This document shows, piece by piece, positions 41,673 through 51,252 of a stretch of DNA of 64,000 nucleotides. Each line of letters starts with the position of its first letter. Within the stretch, counting starts at the first letter, position 1. The DNA lies in contig NZ_CP094832.1 in NCBI RefSeq assembly GCF_022865125.1, forward strand, positions 1-64,000. Reading direction: 5' to 3'. Source of the stretch: Acuticoccus sp. I52.16.1. Lineage in GTDB: Bacteria > Pseudomonadota > Alphaproteobacteria > Rhizobiales > Amorphaceae. The position numbers were made by a program, and so were the translations under genes. Below the pieces are notes generated by a model that saw only the letters and a program-made list of their open reading frames with translations, did not search any database and was not told the origin of the DNA.

Positions 41673-43445
41673 ATGGCGCCGGCGAGTGTGATCGACGAGG
41701 TGGATGCAGCGAACGTGCGGCGGCACGTGGAGACGATCGTCACCGAAATTCCGCACCGCGCGGCGGGATCCGAGAACGGCAAGCGGATGGCCGAGTACAG
41801 CGCCGCGGCGATGCGCGAGGTCGGTGTCGCCGACACGCACGTCCACGAGCTCCCCGCCATCGTCAGCTTTCCCGAGCACGCCGACTTCGCCGTCACGGCG
41901 CCGACGCAGATCTCGATCCAGGCCAACACGCTCGGCCACAGCACGCTGACGATGCCCGAGGGGATCGGCGGCGACCTCGTCTACGTCGGTTCCGGCGCGT
42001 TCGCGGACTACGAGGGCAAGGACGTTCGCGGCAAGATCATCCTGACCGAGCTGTCCTACTCGCCGGCGCGGCACGAGAAGCAGCGCATCGCGGCGCTGAA
42101 GGGCGCCATCGGCTGCGTGATGATGAACTGGGGCCACCCGGAGAACGAGGCGGTGCCGTTCGGCTCGGTCAAACCCGCCTGGGGCACGCCGACGCCCGAC
42201 ACCTACGACACCGAGATGGCGACGCTCCCGTGCATCGGCATCTCGCGCGCGGCGGGGCTGAAGCTGAAGGACATGTGCGCCGAGGGGACGGTGCGCGTGT
42301 GGCTGAAGACCCACGTCGAGAACGGCTGGCGGCCGGTGCAGATCACGGTCGGCGAGATCGCGCTCGACGCGAGCCCCGAGCCGGGCGACTTCGTCCTCGT
42401 CGGCGGCCATCAGGACTCTTGGCCGGGCGAGGCGGCGACCGACAATGCCGCCGGCAACGCCTGCATGATCGAGCTGGCGCGCGTCTTCAATCAGCACCGG
42501 GCCGAGCTGCGCCGCGGCCTGGTGTTCGGCTTCTGGACCGCGCACGAGACCGGGACGATGGCCGGCTCCTCCTGGTTCGCCGATCGCAACTGGGACAAGC
42601 TGCGCGACCACGCGGTCACCTACTTCCAGATCGACCAGCCGGGCTGCGTCGGCACCACGCGCTGGGCGACGTCGTCCAACGCGGAGCTGAAGAGCTTCCA
42701 CGACCGGATCGAGAAGAACCTCCTGGGTGGGCGGGAGAACTACTGGAAGCGCGCGGCCAAGAGCGGCGACTCCTCGTTCTTCGGCCTCGGCATCCCGATG
42801 TTCCACGGCGAAGGCTCCTTCACCGAGCAGGAGCTGAAGGACACCGCGCTCGCCACCCTCGGCTGGTGGCACCACTCCATCGAGAACAAGCTCGACAAGC
42901 TCGATTGGGATTGGATGCAGGTGCACCTGCGCATCTACGCCGCCTACCTGTGGGAGCTGTGCACGGCGCCGGTGCTCCCCTTCGCCTACCGCCCGGTCGC
43001 CGACCAGATCCTCGCCCGCCTCAACGAGCTGGCGGCGGCGGGTGCGCCGGTGGGCCTCGGCTCCGTCGTCGAGCAGGCCGAGACCTTCGCCGAGGCCGCC
43101 GACCGGCTCGACGCGCTGGCCGAGACCTGGCGCGCCAAGTTCGCGGACGGCGCCGGCGACGAGGACGCGGCGCGCACGCTCAACGCGGCGTTCAAGAAGC
43201 TGTCGCACATGCTGGTGACGTTGCAGAGCAGCGCCAAGGGCACCTACGGGCAGGACACCTACGGCTTCACGCCGCAGACCACCATGATCCCGTGCCTGTT
43301 CGACATTCCGCAGCTCGCCACCCTGCCCGACGGCGAGGCGCGATGGATGCTCGAGACCAAGCTGGTGCGCGACCGCAACCGCGTCGCCGACACCATCGCC
43401 GACGCGCTCGCCGTCATCGGCGACACCGAGCGCACGCTGGCCTGA
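41673..43445 (+). CDS. M28-family metallopeptidase with PA-like domain
   Basis: 590 residues. The peptidase core has GDFVLVGGHQDSWPGEAATD NAAGNACMIELARVF (His, bridging Asp) and GFWTAHETGTMAGSSWFADR (catalytic Glu pair), with a later HGEGSFTEQELKD His. The N-terminal part (DLVYVGSGAFADYEGKDVRG KIILTEL) is a PA-type lid. No signal peptide is visible, so it is probably cytoplasmic, unlike many family members. ATG 41673 is chosen with AAAAGGG upstream. It is the first gene of a plus-strand operon that continues into the racemase and Dpp importer. Confidence 0.88.
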   Translation: MAPASVIDEVDAANVRRHVETIVTEIPHRAAGSENGKRMAEYSAAAMREVGVADTHVHELPAIVSFPEHADFAVTAPTQISIQANTLGHSTLTMPEGIGGDLVYVGSGAFADYEGKDVRGKIILTELSYSPARHEKQRIAALKGAIGCVMMNWGHPENEAVPFGSVKPAWGTPTPDTYDTEMATLPCIGISRAAGLKLKDMCAEGTVRVWLKTHVENGWRPVQITVGEIALDASPEPGDFVLVGGHQDSWPGEAATDNAAGNACMIELARVFNQHRAELRRGLVFGFWTAHETGTMAGSSWFADRNWDKLRDHAVTYFQIDQPGCVGTTRWATSSNAELKSFHDRIEKNLLGGRENYWKRAAKSGDSSFFGLGIPMFHGEGSFTEQELKDTALATLGWWHHSIENKLDKLDWDWMQVHLRIYAAYLWELCTAPVLPFAYRPVADQILARLNELAAAGAPVGLGSVVEQAETFAEAADRLDALAETWRAKFADGAGDEDAARTLNAAFKKLSHMLVTLQSSAKGTYGQDTYGFTPQTTMIPCLFDIPQLATLPDGEARWMLETKLVRDRNRVADTIADALAVIGDTERTLA

Positions 43446-43450
43446 GGCGG

Positions 43451-44218
43451 ATGACGATGCGCCCGCCCCACACCATCCTCTACCAGCTCGTGGCACCGAT
43501 GGAGGTGACGGCGGGCCCGGAGGAGATCGAGCGGCGGCGCGCCTTCCTGGAGCGCTACGCCGCCGCCGGCACCGCCATCGACGTGCGCTCCGTCGCACGC
43601 GGCACCGCCGGAATCGAGAGCCACTACGACGCCGCGCTGGTGGTCCCCCACCTCATCGACAGCATCGAGGGGGCGGGGGCGGACGCAGTCATCGTCGGCT
43701 GCTTCTCCGACCCCGGCCTCGACCCGGTGCGCGAACGCCTCGACGTTCCCGTGATCGGTCCGGGCGAGGCGGCGATGGCGCTCGCCCTCCAGCTCGGCGA
43801 CCGCTTCTCGGTCATCTCGCCGGGTGATGCCAACCCGGCCCGTGTCCAGGCTCGCGTGCGCCATCTCGGCCTGTCGGAGCGGTACGCCTCGTGCCGCGGC
43901 ATGGGGCTTCGCGTGCCCGAGCTCGCCAACCGCGTGCCCGGCGCCCTGGAGCGGATCGAGACCACGGCGCGCGCCTGTCTCGACGACGGCGCCGACGTTC
44001 TCGTGCTCGGGTGCATGAGCATGGCGTTCCTCGGCCTCTCGGACGAGTTGCAGGCGCGGCTCGGCGTTCCGATCGTCAACCCCGTCGTCGCCGGCCTGAA
44101 GACGGCCGAGGCGATGCTCTCCCACGGCATCACGCAAAGCCGCCGCACTTGGCCGACGCCGCCGGACAAGCCGCTGCTCGACCGCGCGAGCCGCCTCGAA
44201 ACCACACAGACAACGTGA
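43451..44218 (+). CDS. Asp/Glu/hydantoin racemase family protein
   Basis: 255 residues. The two catalytic Cys motifs of cofactor-independent racemases are present: ADAVIVGCFSDPGLDPVRE and ADVLVLGCMSMAFLGLSD, with VPVIGPGEAAMALALQLG between. GAGGCGG precedes the ATG, 5 bp after the M28 stop. It would interconvert D- and L-hydantoins or Asp/Glu derivatives so that stereospecific hydrolases can act, matching hyuAB nearby. Confidence 0.88.
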   Translation: MTMRPPHTILYQLVAPMEVTAGPEEIERRRAFLERYAAAGTAIDVRSVARGTAGIESHYDAALVVPHLIDSIEGAGADAVIVGCFSDPGLDPVRERLDVPVIGPGEAAMALALQLGDRFSVISPGDANPARVQARVRHLGLSERYASCRGMGLRVPELANRVPGALERIETTARACLDDGADVLVLGCMSMAFLGLSDELQARLGVPIVNPVVAGLKTAEAMLSHGITQSRRTWPTPPDKPLLDRASRLETTQTT

Positions 44219-44231
44219 GGGGACCACTGCA

Positions 44232-45818
44232 ATGAAGACTTCGTTATTGGCGAGTGTCGCGCTCGCCGCGACGCTCATGGCGGGCTGGCCAGCGGGCGCC
44301 ATGGCCCAGGAGGCACCGTCCGAGATCGTCTGGGGCGACACCCTGCCCAAGGGCCTCGACCCGCATGTCGTCTACGACGTGCCGATGCAGTTCATCCTGC
44401 TCAACAACTACGACGGCCTGTTCCGCTACGTCGGCAACCCGCCCGAGCTGGAGCCGTGGCTCGCCGAAGGCTACGAGGTCAGCGACGACGCCCTCACCTG
44501 GACGATCTCGCTGAAGCCGGACGTCACCTTCCACGACGGCAGCGCGCTGACCGCCGACGACGTGGTCTATTCGTTCAAGCGCCTGCTGGAGATGGGCCAG
44601 GGCCCCTCGGGCGCGTTCAAGCCGGTTCTGAAGCCGGAGAACGTGACCAAGGTCGACGATCTCACCGTGCAGTTCGTCCTCGACGCACCGTACACGCCGT
44701 TCCTCGCCGCGCTGCCGCTGGTCGCGATCGTCAACGAGGACCTCGTCAAGGAGAACGAGAAGGACGGCGACTGGGGCGCCGAATGGCTCGCCTCCAACGA
44801 GGCCGGCTCCGGCGCCTACTCGATCGACCCGTCGACGTATCGTCCGCAAGAGAACGTGGACATGATGCGCTTCGAGGATCACTTCTACGGCTGGGACGAC
44901 AACGAGAACCCGGTCGACATCGTGCGCGCCGCGCCGGTGAAGGAGACCTCGACCCGCGTGCTGGCGCTGATGCGCGGCGATATCGACGCCACCGACTCCT
45001 ACCTGCCGACCGATCAGGTCGAGCGGGTCGAGAAGGCGGACGGCGTGCATGTGGCGCAGGACGAGTCCATGCGCGTCATGCTCATCCGCATGAACAACCA
45101 GCGCGCGCCGTTCGACAACAAGAACTTCCGCAAGTGCGTCAGCCATGCCTTCCAGTATGACGGGTTCATCTCGATCATCCTGAAGGACTACGCGATCCGC
45201 AACGCGGGCCCGATCCCCAACAACCTGTGGGGCGCGCCGGCCGACCTCGAGCCCTACGGCTACGATATCGAGAAGGCCAAAGAGTACTGCGACGCCGCGC
45301 GGGCCGAAGGCGCCGACCTCGACCGGCCGATGGAGATCCAGATCCAGTCGGCGCTCGACCAGACGACGCAGTCGGCGCAGCTTCTCCAGGCCGGCTTCCA
45401 GGAACTGGGCCTGACGCTGAACCTCGTCCCGTCCACCTGGGCGCAGCTCACCACCGACGCCGCCTCCGCCGAGACGACGCCGGACATGTGGGTCCACTGG
45501 GTCTCCACCTATTTCGTCGACCCGGAGAACTGGATCGGCCAGATGTACGACAGCCAGTTCCACGGCACCTGGAAGGCCTCGTCCTGGTACCAGAACGACA
45601 AGGTGGACGCGCTGCTGCGTGAGGCCCGCGCCGAGACCGACCAGGCCAAGCGCGCCACCCTCTACGAGGAGGCCTCGCGCATCGTCGTCGACGATGCGGT
45701 GGACGTGTGGATCTACAACACCGTCCAGCTGCGCGGCCTCAGCGACAAGGTGGAGGGCTACAAGTTCTCCCCCGTCGGCTCGGGCGGCGACATCCGCTGG
45801 ATCTCGATGGCCGAGTAA
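44232..45818 (+). CDS. Dipeptide/oligopeptide ABC transporter substrate-binding protein (SBP_bac_5)
   Basis: 528 residues. Signal peptide 1-26 (SVALAATLMAGWPAGAMA), then EIVWGDTLPKGLDPHVVYDV PM and the family stretch YEVSDDALTWTISLKPDVTF HDGSALTADDVVYSFKRLLE. C-terminal part EASRIVVDDAVDVWIYNT. It captures peptides or similar compounds in the periplasm for the DppBCDF-type system that follows. GAGGGGACC precedes the ATG. Confidence 0.92.
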   Translation: MKTSLLASVALAATLMAGWPAGAMAQEAPSEIVWGDTLPKGLDPHVVYDVPMQFILLNNYDGLFRYVGNPPELEPWLAEGYEVSDDALTWTISLKPDVTFHDGSALTADDVVYSFKRLLEMGQGPSGAFKPVLKPENVTKVDDLTVQFVLDAPYTPFLAALPLVAIVNEDLVKENEKDGDWGAEWLASNEAGSGAYSIDPSTYRPQENVDMMRFEDHFYGWDDNENPVDIVRAAPVKETSTRVLALMRGDIDATDSYLPTDQVERVEKADGVHVAQDESMRVMLIRMNNQRAPFDNKNFRKCVSHAFQYDGFISIILKDYAIRNAGPIPNNLWGAPADLEPYGYDIEKAKEYCDAARAEGADLDRPMEIQIQSALDQTTQSAQLLQAGFQELGLTLNLVPSTWAQLTTDAASAETTPDMWVHWVSTYFVDPENWIGQMYDSQFHGTWKASSWYQNDKVDALLREARAETDQAKRATLYEEASRIVVDDAVDVWIYNTVQLRGLSDKVEGYKFSPVGSGGDIRWISMAE

Positions 45819-45834
45819 GCCCGGCCCGGCACCC

Positions 45835-45858
45835 GCCTGCGGCACCCGTGCCGCAGGC
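45835..45858. terminator. Hairpin between the binding protein and first permease
   Basis: A perfect 10-bp stem GCCTGCGGCA / TGCCGCAGGC with CCCG loop lies 17 bp after the binding-protein stop, within the 146-bp gap before the permease. It has the usual place of an mRNA-stabilising or partial-termination loop that keeps the binding protein in excess over the membrane subunits. Confidence 0.6.
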
Positions 45859-45964
45859 TGTCGGCGGGCGCGTCGGCCCCTCGCGGGCGGCGCGCCCGCC
45901 GCACGCGCGGCCCCGCCGCCACGGCGCGGCGCCACCCTTCGCAGGGCCTCAACCGGAGACGGTC

Positions 45965-46975
45965 ATGTTTCGTTTCGTCCTTCGCCGCATCCTGTTGATG
46001 GTGCCGGTCCTCTTCGGGCTGCTGCTCCTCACCTTCGTGATGTTGCAGATGGTCCCCGGCGACCCCGCCGCGACGCTCGCCGGCGAGAACGCCACGCCCG
46101 AGCAGATCGCCGAGATCCGCCAGAAGTTCGGCTTCGACGATCCCATCGTCGTCCAGTTCGGCCGCTACCTGTCGCAGATCGCGCAAGGCGATTTCGGCGT
46201 CTCGGCCTACTCGCGCCGCCCGGTCGGCGACGACATCGTGCTGCGCCTGCCGGCGACGATGGAGCTGACCCTGGTGGCGCTCACCTTCGCGGCGTTCGGC
46301 GGCATCCTCGTCGGCACCCTCGCGGCGGTGTGGCACAACTCGCCGTTCGACCACGCGGTGCGCATCGTCTCGGTCGCCGGGCTCGCGGTCGCCTCGTTCT
46401 GGTTCGCGATCATGCTCCAGATGCTGTTCGCGATGGAGCTCGACTGGCTGCCGCTACGCGGCCGGCTCCCCACCGGAATGCCCGCCCCGCCGGACGTGAC
46501 CGGCCTCTACCTCGTCGATTCCCTGATTTCCGGCGAGTTCGGCACCTTCTGGCAGGCGCTGCAGCACCTCGTCCTGCCAGCCTTCACGCTCTCGCTGGGC
46601 GGGCTCGCCACCATCGCCCGGTTCACCCGCTCGTCGATCATCGAGACCATGCAGCGCGACTTCGTCACCTACGAGGAGGCGGTCGGCTACCCCAAGCGGC
46701 GCATCATCCTGCCCTACGTCCTGCGCAATTCGCTGGTCTCGCCGGTGACGCAGATCGGTCTCCTCTTCGGCCAGCTCGTCGCCGGCGCCGTCGTGGTCGA
46801 GGCGATCTTCGACTGGCCGGGCCTCGGCTCCTATCTCGTCGAGGCGATCTTCACCTCCGACTACAAGGCGATCCTCGCGGTGACGCTCGTCGTCGGTCTC
46901 ATCTACGCGGCGGTGAACATCGTCGTCGACCTCATCCACGGGATCATCGACCCCCGCGTCGCGGACCAAATGTAA
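45965..46975 (+). CDS. dppB: Dpp/Opp-type ABC permease (DppB)
   Basis: 336 residues with six membrane segments. FVLRRILLMVPVLFGLLLLT FVMLQMVPGDP is the classical DppB N-terminus. The cytoplasmic EAA-type loop is present around FTRSSIIETMQRDFVTYEEA, and GAVVVEAIFDWPGLGSYLVE AI ends the permease. It starts 146 bp after the binding protein and is 4 bp from dppC. Confidence 0.93.
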   Translation: MFRFVLRRILLMVPVLFGLLLLTFVMLQMVPGDPAATLAGENATPEQIAEIRQKFGFDDPIVVQFGRYLSQIAQGDFGVSAYSRRPVGDDIVLRLPATMELTLVALTFAAFGGILVGTLAAVWHNSPFDHAVRIVSVAGLAVASFWFAIMLQMLFAMELDWLPLRGRLPTGMPAPPDVTGLYLVDSLISGEFGTFWQALQHLVLPAFTLSLGGLATIARFTRSSIIETMQRDFVTYEEAVGYPKRRIILPYVLRNSLVSPVTQIGLLFGQLVAGAVVVEAIFDWPGLGSYLVEAIFTSDYKAILAVTLVVGLIYAAVNIVVDLIHGIIDPRVADQM

Positions 46976-46979
46976 CGCC

Positions 46980-47819
46980 ATGCTGGTTCTCAAGAAGCTC
47001 CTGCGCGACGTGCCGGCGGTGATCGGCCTCGTCATCATCCTCGCCATCGTCACCTGCGCGATCTTCGCCTGGCAGATCGCGCCGGACCCGGACGGCGTCT
47101 TCCGCGCCAACATCCTCGCCCGCCTCCAGCCGCCGAGCTGGGAGCACCCGTTCGGCACCGACAATCTGGGCCGCGATGTCCTCTCGCGCGTCATCGTCGG
47201 CAGCCGCACCGCGCTCACCATCGCCATCGGCGTCGTGGTCGTCTCGATGCTGATCGGCATCCCGCTGGGGCTTTACGCCGGCTACGTCTCGGGCTGGGTG
47301 TCGGAGGTCATCATGCGCGTGACCGACATCTTCCTCGCCGTGCCGCAGCTCATCCTGGCGCTGGCGGTGGCGCAGATCCTCTCGCGCGGGATCGAGAGCG
47401 CGATGCTGGCGCTCGCCCTCACCTACTGGCCGTTCTTCACCCGCACCGTCTATTCCGAGACGCGGCGCCTGCGCTCGGCCCTCTTCATCGAGGCGATGGA
47501 GGGGTTGGGGGCGAGCCGGCTGCGCATCATCGTGGCGCACATCCTGCCCAACGTCGCCGCGCCCATCATCGTGCGCGCCACCATCGGCATGGGCTTCACC
47601 ATCCTGACGGCGGCGACGCTCGGCTTCCTCGGCATCGGCGCGACGCCGCCCTCGCCGGACTGGGGCCTCGCCATCGCCGAGAGCCGGCAATACCTCCCCG
47701 AAAGCTGGTGGTTTGCGACCTTCCCGGGCCTCGCGATCCTCGTCACCGTGCTCGGCTTCAACCTCTTCGGCGACGGCCTCAGGGACCTCGTCGACCCGCG
47801 GCTGAGGCGCTCGCGATGA
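46980..47819 (+). CDS. dppC: Dpp/Opp-type ABC permease (DppC)
   Basis: 279 residues. PPSWEHPFGTDNLGRDVLSR VIVGSRTALTIAIGVVVVSM is the family N-terminal signature, RSALFIEAMEGLGASRLRII VAHILPN the coupling loop, and GATPPSPDWGLAIAESRQYL PESWW the conserved end. The stop overlaps the dppD start by ATGA. Forms the inner-membrane channel with DppB. Confidence 0.93.
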   Translation: MLVLKKLLRDVPAVIGLVIILAIVTCAIFAWQIAPDPDGVFRANILARLQPPSWEHPFGTDNLGRDVLSRVIVGSRTALTIAIGVVVVSMLIGIPLGLYAGYVSGWVSEVIMRVTDIFLAVPQLILALAVAQILSRGIESAMLALALTYWPFFTRTVYSETRRLRSALFIEAMEGLGASRLRIIVAHILPNVAAPIIVRATIGMGFTILTAATLGFLGIGATPPSPDWGLAIAESRQYLPESWWFATFPGLAILVTVLGFNLFGDGLRDLVDPRLRRSR

Positions 47820-48811
47820 CCGTCTCCACCCTCTCCGTCCAGGGCCTGAAGATCTCCGTCCCGACCGACGAAGGCCGCGCGCGGATCCTCGATTTCGTCG
47901 ACTTCGACCTGCCGCGCGGGCACGTCCTTGGCATCGCCGGCGAGTCCGGTTGCGGCAAGTCCACGCTGATCAAGACGATCCTCGGCATCCTGCCGCGGCA
48001 GGCGGTGGTCGACGCCGGGTCCATCTGGTTCCGCGGCACGGACCTCCTGACCCTGTCGCGCGACGAGATGCGCCGGCGCATCCGCGGCAGCGGCATCGGC
48101 TTCATCCCGCAGGACCCCTATCTGGCGCTCAACCCGGTCTTCAAGGTCGGCAAGCAGCTGATGGAAATCCTGGTCTGGAACGGGATGCCGGGCGAGGCGC
48201 CGGATGGGCGGCTGACCCGGGCCAAGGCGCGCCGTTACCGCGAGCACCTCGTCAAGCTCCTGCGCCAGGTGCAGGTGCCGGACCCGGAGGACGCGCTGGA
48301 GCGCTACCCGCACCAGTTCTCCGGCGGGCAACGGCAGCGCCTCCTCATCGCCGCCGCCCTCGCCTCGCAGCCCGAGCTGATCCTCGCAGACGAGCCGACC
48401 ACCGCGCTCGACGTGACGACGCAGATGCAGATCCTCAAGCTCCTCAAGGAACTGGTGGAGGAGTTCGAGGCGTCGATGCTGTTCGTGACGCACGATTTCG
48501 GCGTGCTGGCGCAGGTCTGCGATTCGGTCTCGGTGATGTACGCGGGGCAGACGATCGAGTCCGGCCGCGCGGCGAGCGTCATCGGCGCGCCGCTGCATCC
48601 CTACTCGCGCCGGCTGATCGCCTGCCACCCGGAACGCTCGGCGGATATCGCCGGGATCGCCGGCCAGGTCCCCTCCCCGCTCGCCCCGCCGGACGGGTGC
48701 CGCTTCAACCCGCGCTGCGAGCAGGCGATGCCGGCCTGTAGCGCCCGCCGCCCGCCGCTCGCCCGAACCGATGCGGGGGAGAACCGCGTCGCCTGTGTCC
48801 TTTATGAGTGA
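47816..48811 (+). CDS. dppD: Dpp/Opp-type ABC ATP-binding protein (DppD)
   Basis: 331 residues. Walker A GESGCGKST, Q loop GIGFIPQDPYLALNPVF, signature FSGGQRQRLLIAAAL, Walker B LILADEPTTALD. The C-terminal oligopeptide-transporter cysteine motif (DGCRFNPRCEQAMPAC) marks it as DppD/OppD type, with a possible Fe-S cluster. Overlaps dppF by 8 bp. Confidence 0.92.
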   Translation: MTVSTLSVQGLKISVPTDEGRARILDFVDFDLPRGHVLGIAGESGCGKSTLIKTILGILPRQAVVDAGSIWFRGTDLLTLSRDEMRRRIRGSGIGFIPQDPYLALNPVFKVGKQLMEILVWNGMPGEAPDGRLTRAKARRYREHLVKLLRQVQVPDPEDALERYPHQFSGGQRQRLLIAAALASQPELILADEPTTALDVTTQMQILKLLKELVEEFEASMLFVTHDFGVLAQVCDSVSVMYAGQTIESGRAASVIGAPLHPYSRRLIACHPERSADIAGIAGQVPSPLAPPDGCRFNPRCEQAMPACSARRPPLARTDAGENRVACVLYE

Positions 48812-49811
48812 TCGCCCCGCCATGCGCGACGAACCCCTCCTCCAGCTCGACCGCATCGTGACGGAGTTTCGCGGCACCAAGCGCTTCCTGGCGCCGGCGC
48901 CCGCCCCGGTCGTCGCCGTCAACGACGTCAGCCTCGAGGTGCGCGAGGGCGAGGTGCTGGGCCTCGTCGGCGAATCGGGGTGCGGCAAGTCCACCCTCGC
49001 CAAGACGATCCTCGGCCTCTACCGCGAGGACTCGGGCGACATCCTGCTCGCCGGGCGCGAGGTCTCCGGCGTCGACCCGCGGCGCGCGCGGCGGCTGCGC
49101 GGCGACATCCAGTACGTCCACCAGGACCCCGGCGCGGCGCTCGATCCGTGGTGGCGCGTCGGCGGGATCTTGCACGAATCGCTGCGCATCAACGGCGTGA
49201 CCGACCGCAAGGAGCGCGACCGCCTGATCGACGAGATGCTCGACGCGGTCGGCCTCGCGCCCTCCTTCAAGCGGCGCTATCCGCACGAGCTGTCCGGCGG
49301 GCAGCAGCGGCGGGTCGGCCTCGCCCGCACGCTCATCCTGCGTCCGCGCCTCATCATCCTCGACGAGCCGACCTCCGGGCTCGACCTCTCGGTGCAGGCG
49401 ACGGTGCTGCGGCTGATGCGCGACATTCGCGAGCAGTTCGGCCTCACCTACATCTTCATCAGCCACGACCTCTCGGTCGTGCGGCGCATGTGCGACCGGG
49501 TGGCGATCATGTACCTCGGCCGCATCGTCGAGATCGGCCGGACGGAGGATGTGTTCGCCCGCCCCCGCCATCCCTACACGCACGCGCTGCTGGAGGCGGC
49601 CCCCTCGCTGGAACCCGGCCAGCTCGACCGCGCCAAGATGATCGAGGGCGACCCGCCGAGCGTGCGCAAGGTGCCGGACGGCTGCGCCTTCCACACCCGT
49701 TGCGACTACTCGGACGACGCCTGCACCAAGGCCGTCCCCCCGCTGGAGGAGGCGGACGGCCACCACGTCCGCTGCATTCACTGGCAGGCCCTGCGCGACC
49801 GTGCCGCGTAG
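48804..49811 (+). CDS. dppF: Dpp/Opp-type ABC ATP-binding protein (DppF)
   Basis: 335 residues. Walker A GESGCGKST, YVHQDPGAALDPWW, signature LSGGQQRRVGLARTL, Walker B LIILDEPTSGLD, and the C-terminal cysteine motif DGCAFHTRCDYSDDAC. ATG 48804 overlaps the dppD stop; ATG 48822 is an alternative. Final subunit of the importer. Confidence 0.92.
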   Translation: MSDRPAMRDEPLLQLDRIVTEFRGTKRFLAPAPAPVVAVNDVSLEVREGEVLGLVGESGCGKSTLAKTILGLYREDSGDILLAGREVSGVDPRRARRLRGDIQYVHQDPGAALDPWWRVGGILHESLRINGVTDRKERDRLIDEMLDAVGLAPSFKRRYPHELSGGQQRRVGLARTLILRPRLIILDEPTSGLDLSVQATVLRLMRDIREQFGLTYIFISHDLSVVRRMCDRVAIMYLGRIVEIGRTEDVFARPRHPYTHALLEAAPSLEPGQLDRAKMIEGDPPSVRKVPDGCAFHTRCDYSDDACTKAVPPLEEADGHHVRCIHWQALRDRAA

Positions 49812-49915
49812 CCCGTCTTCGTAACCCGGCCGCGTAGCCCGTCCGCGTCCCCGGCGACACGGTCGCGGCCCGACCGCACCGCGGCCGGAGGCTCTCGCCC
49901 GCTTTGCCGGCTTCC

Positions 49916-49930
49916 GGGCGGGCGCCGCCC
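49916..49930. terminator. GC hairpin after dppF
   Basis: GGGCGG-GCG-CCGCCC, identical to 29978-29992, lies about 105 bp beyond dppF and before the MFS gene. No T tract; a candidate terminator of the dpp operon. Confidence 0.4.
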
Positions 49931-49972
49931 GTGCTTCATCAGGGCGCAGGATATTGTCGTCGATGGGTTCCG

Positions 49973-51232
49973 ATGGGTGATGTGACCGCCGCGGCTGCGC
50001 GGCCCAAGCCGTGGATCGCCGCGCTCGTGGTGGCGACGGCGATGCAGACCGTGCTCGCCATGCTGACGCGGGCTCTCCCCGTCATCGGCCCGCCGATCAC
50101 CGCGCTCGCCGGGGTGCCGGACGAGAATGTCGGCCATCTCGCGGCGCTGTGCTCGTTCGGGACGATGGTGTTCCTGCTCGGTGGGGCGCCGCTGATCGCG
50201 GTGTTCGGCCCGGTGCGGCTGCTGCAATGCGGCGCGCTGCTCGGCGGCGGGGCGATCCTTCTCGGCCTCAGCGGCTCGTGGGCGGCGCTGCTGCTGGCCT
50301 CGTTCGCGATCGGCGTCGGCTATGCCCCCTCCGCGCCGGCGGGGAGCGAGGTGCTCCAGCAGAGGGTGCCGGCGCGGCGCCGCTCGCTGATGTTCTCCAT
50401 CAAGCAGTCGGGCGTGCCGCTGGGCGGGGTGATCGCGGGGGCGATGCTGCCGCCGCTCCTCTTGTGGGGCGGTGTCCCGGCGGCGATCGTCGGCGCGGCG
50501 GTGCTGACCTTCCTCGCGGTCCTCGCCGCCGAGCCGCTGCGCCACGCCATCGACGCCGACCGGCCGTTGCCGCCGGAGGCCGCGGCGGGAGCCCTCGCCC
50601 CGCGCCTCGCCGCCCAGCTCACCATGCCGTTCCGCATCGTGCTGGCCGATCCGGGGCGCATCGTCATCACCTTCGCCGGCGTCTCGTTCGCCGTGGCGCA
50701 GGGGGCGCTCTTCACCTTCTTCGTCACCGCGCTGCACGTCGGCACGGACCACTCGCTCGCCGCCATCGGCGCGGCCTTCGCACTGATGCAGGCGGTCGGC
50801 GTCGTGTCGCGGGTGGCGGTCGGGTGGATCGCCGACCGGATCGGCTCGGCGCACCGCACCCTCGTCGGCCTCGCCTTCGCCTCCTCCGCGACGATGGCGG
50901 TGCTGGCGTTCGCCGAGGCGGACTGGCCGTATGTCGCCATCAGCGCCGTCGCGGCGGTCTCCGGCTTCGCGGTCGCCTCGTGGAACGGGGTGCTCCTCGC
51001 GGAGGTGAGCGCCCTCGCCCCGCGCGGCCGCGTCGGCGAGGCGACCGCGGCGACGACCTTCTTCATCTTCGCGGGCTACGTGATCGGCCCGCTCGTCATC
51101 AGTACCATCGTCGCCGCCACCGGCAGCTACACCGCCGGCTTCCTGTTCGCCGCGGCGCCCCCCTTCGTGTCGGGCCTGCTGCTGCTGGCGATCCGCCATC
51201 GTGCGCCGCCGACGCCGCGCGCCGGAGCCTGA
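49973..51232 (+). CDS. MFS transporter
   Basis: 419 residues with 12 predicted membrane segments. Features: TALAGVPDENVGHLAALCSF GTMVFLLGGAP, an RRRSLMFSIKQSGVPLGGVI AGAM loop between TM4 and TM5 (CynX/NimT-like pattern), and a second-half VVSRVAVGWIADRIGSAHRT. It lies after the dpp operon on the same strand but separated by 161 bp and a hairpin. The substrate is unknown; CynX-like carriers move small anions or amide-like compounds. A longer frame starts at TTG 49904 without clear support. Confidence 0.85.
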   Translation: MGDVTAAAARPKPWIAALVVATAMQTVLAMLTRALPVIGPPITALAGVPDENVGHLAALCSFGTMVFLLGGAPLIAVFGPVRLLQCGALLGGGAILLGLSGSWAALLLASFAIGVGYAPSAPAGSEVLQQRVPARRRSLMFSIKQSGVPLGGVIAGAMLPPLLLWGGVPAAIVGAAVLTFLAVLAAEPLRHAIDADRPLPPEAAAGALAPRLAAQLTMPFRIVLADPGRIVITFAGVSFAVAQGALFTFFVTALHVGTDHSLAAIGAAFALMQAVGVVSRVAVGWIADRIGSAHRTLVGLAFASSATMAVLAFAEADWPYVAISAVAAVSGFAVASWNGVLLAEVSALAPRGRVGEATAATTFFIFAGYVIGPLVISTIVAATGSYTAGFLFAAAPPFVSGLLLLAIRHRAPPTPRAGA

Positions 51233-51252
51233 CGAACGGTCCGCCGGCGGAC

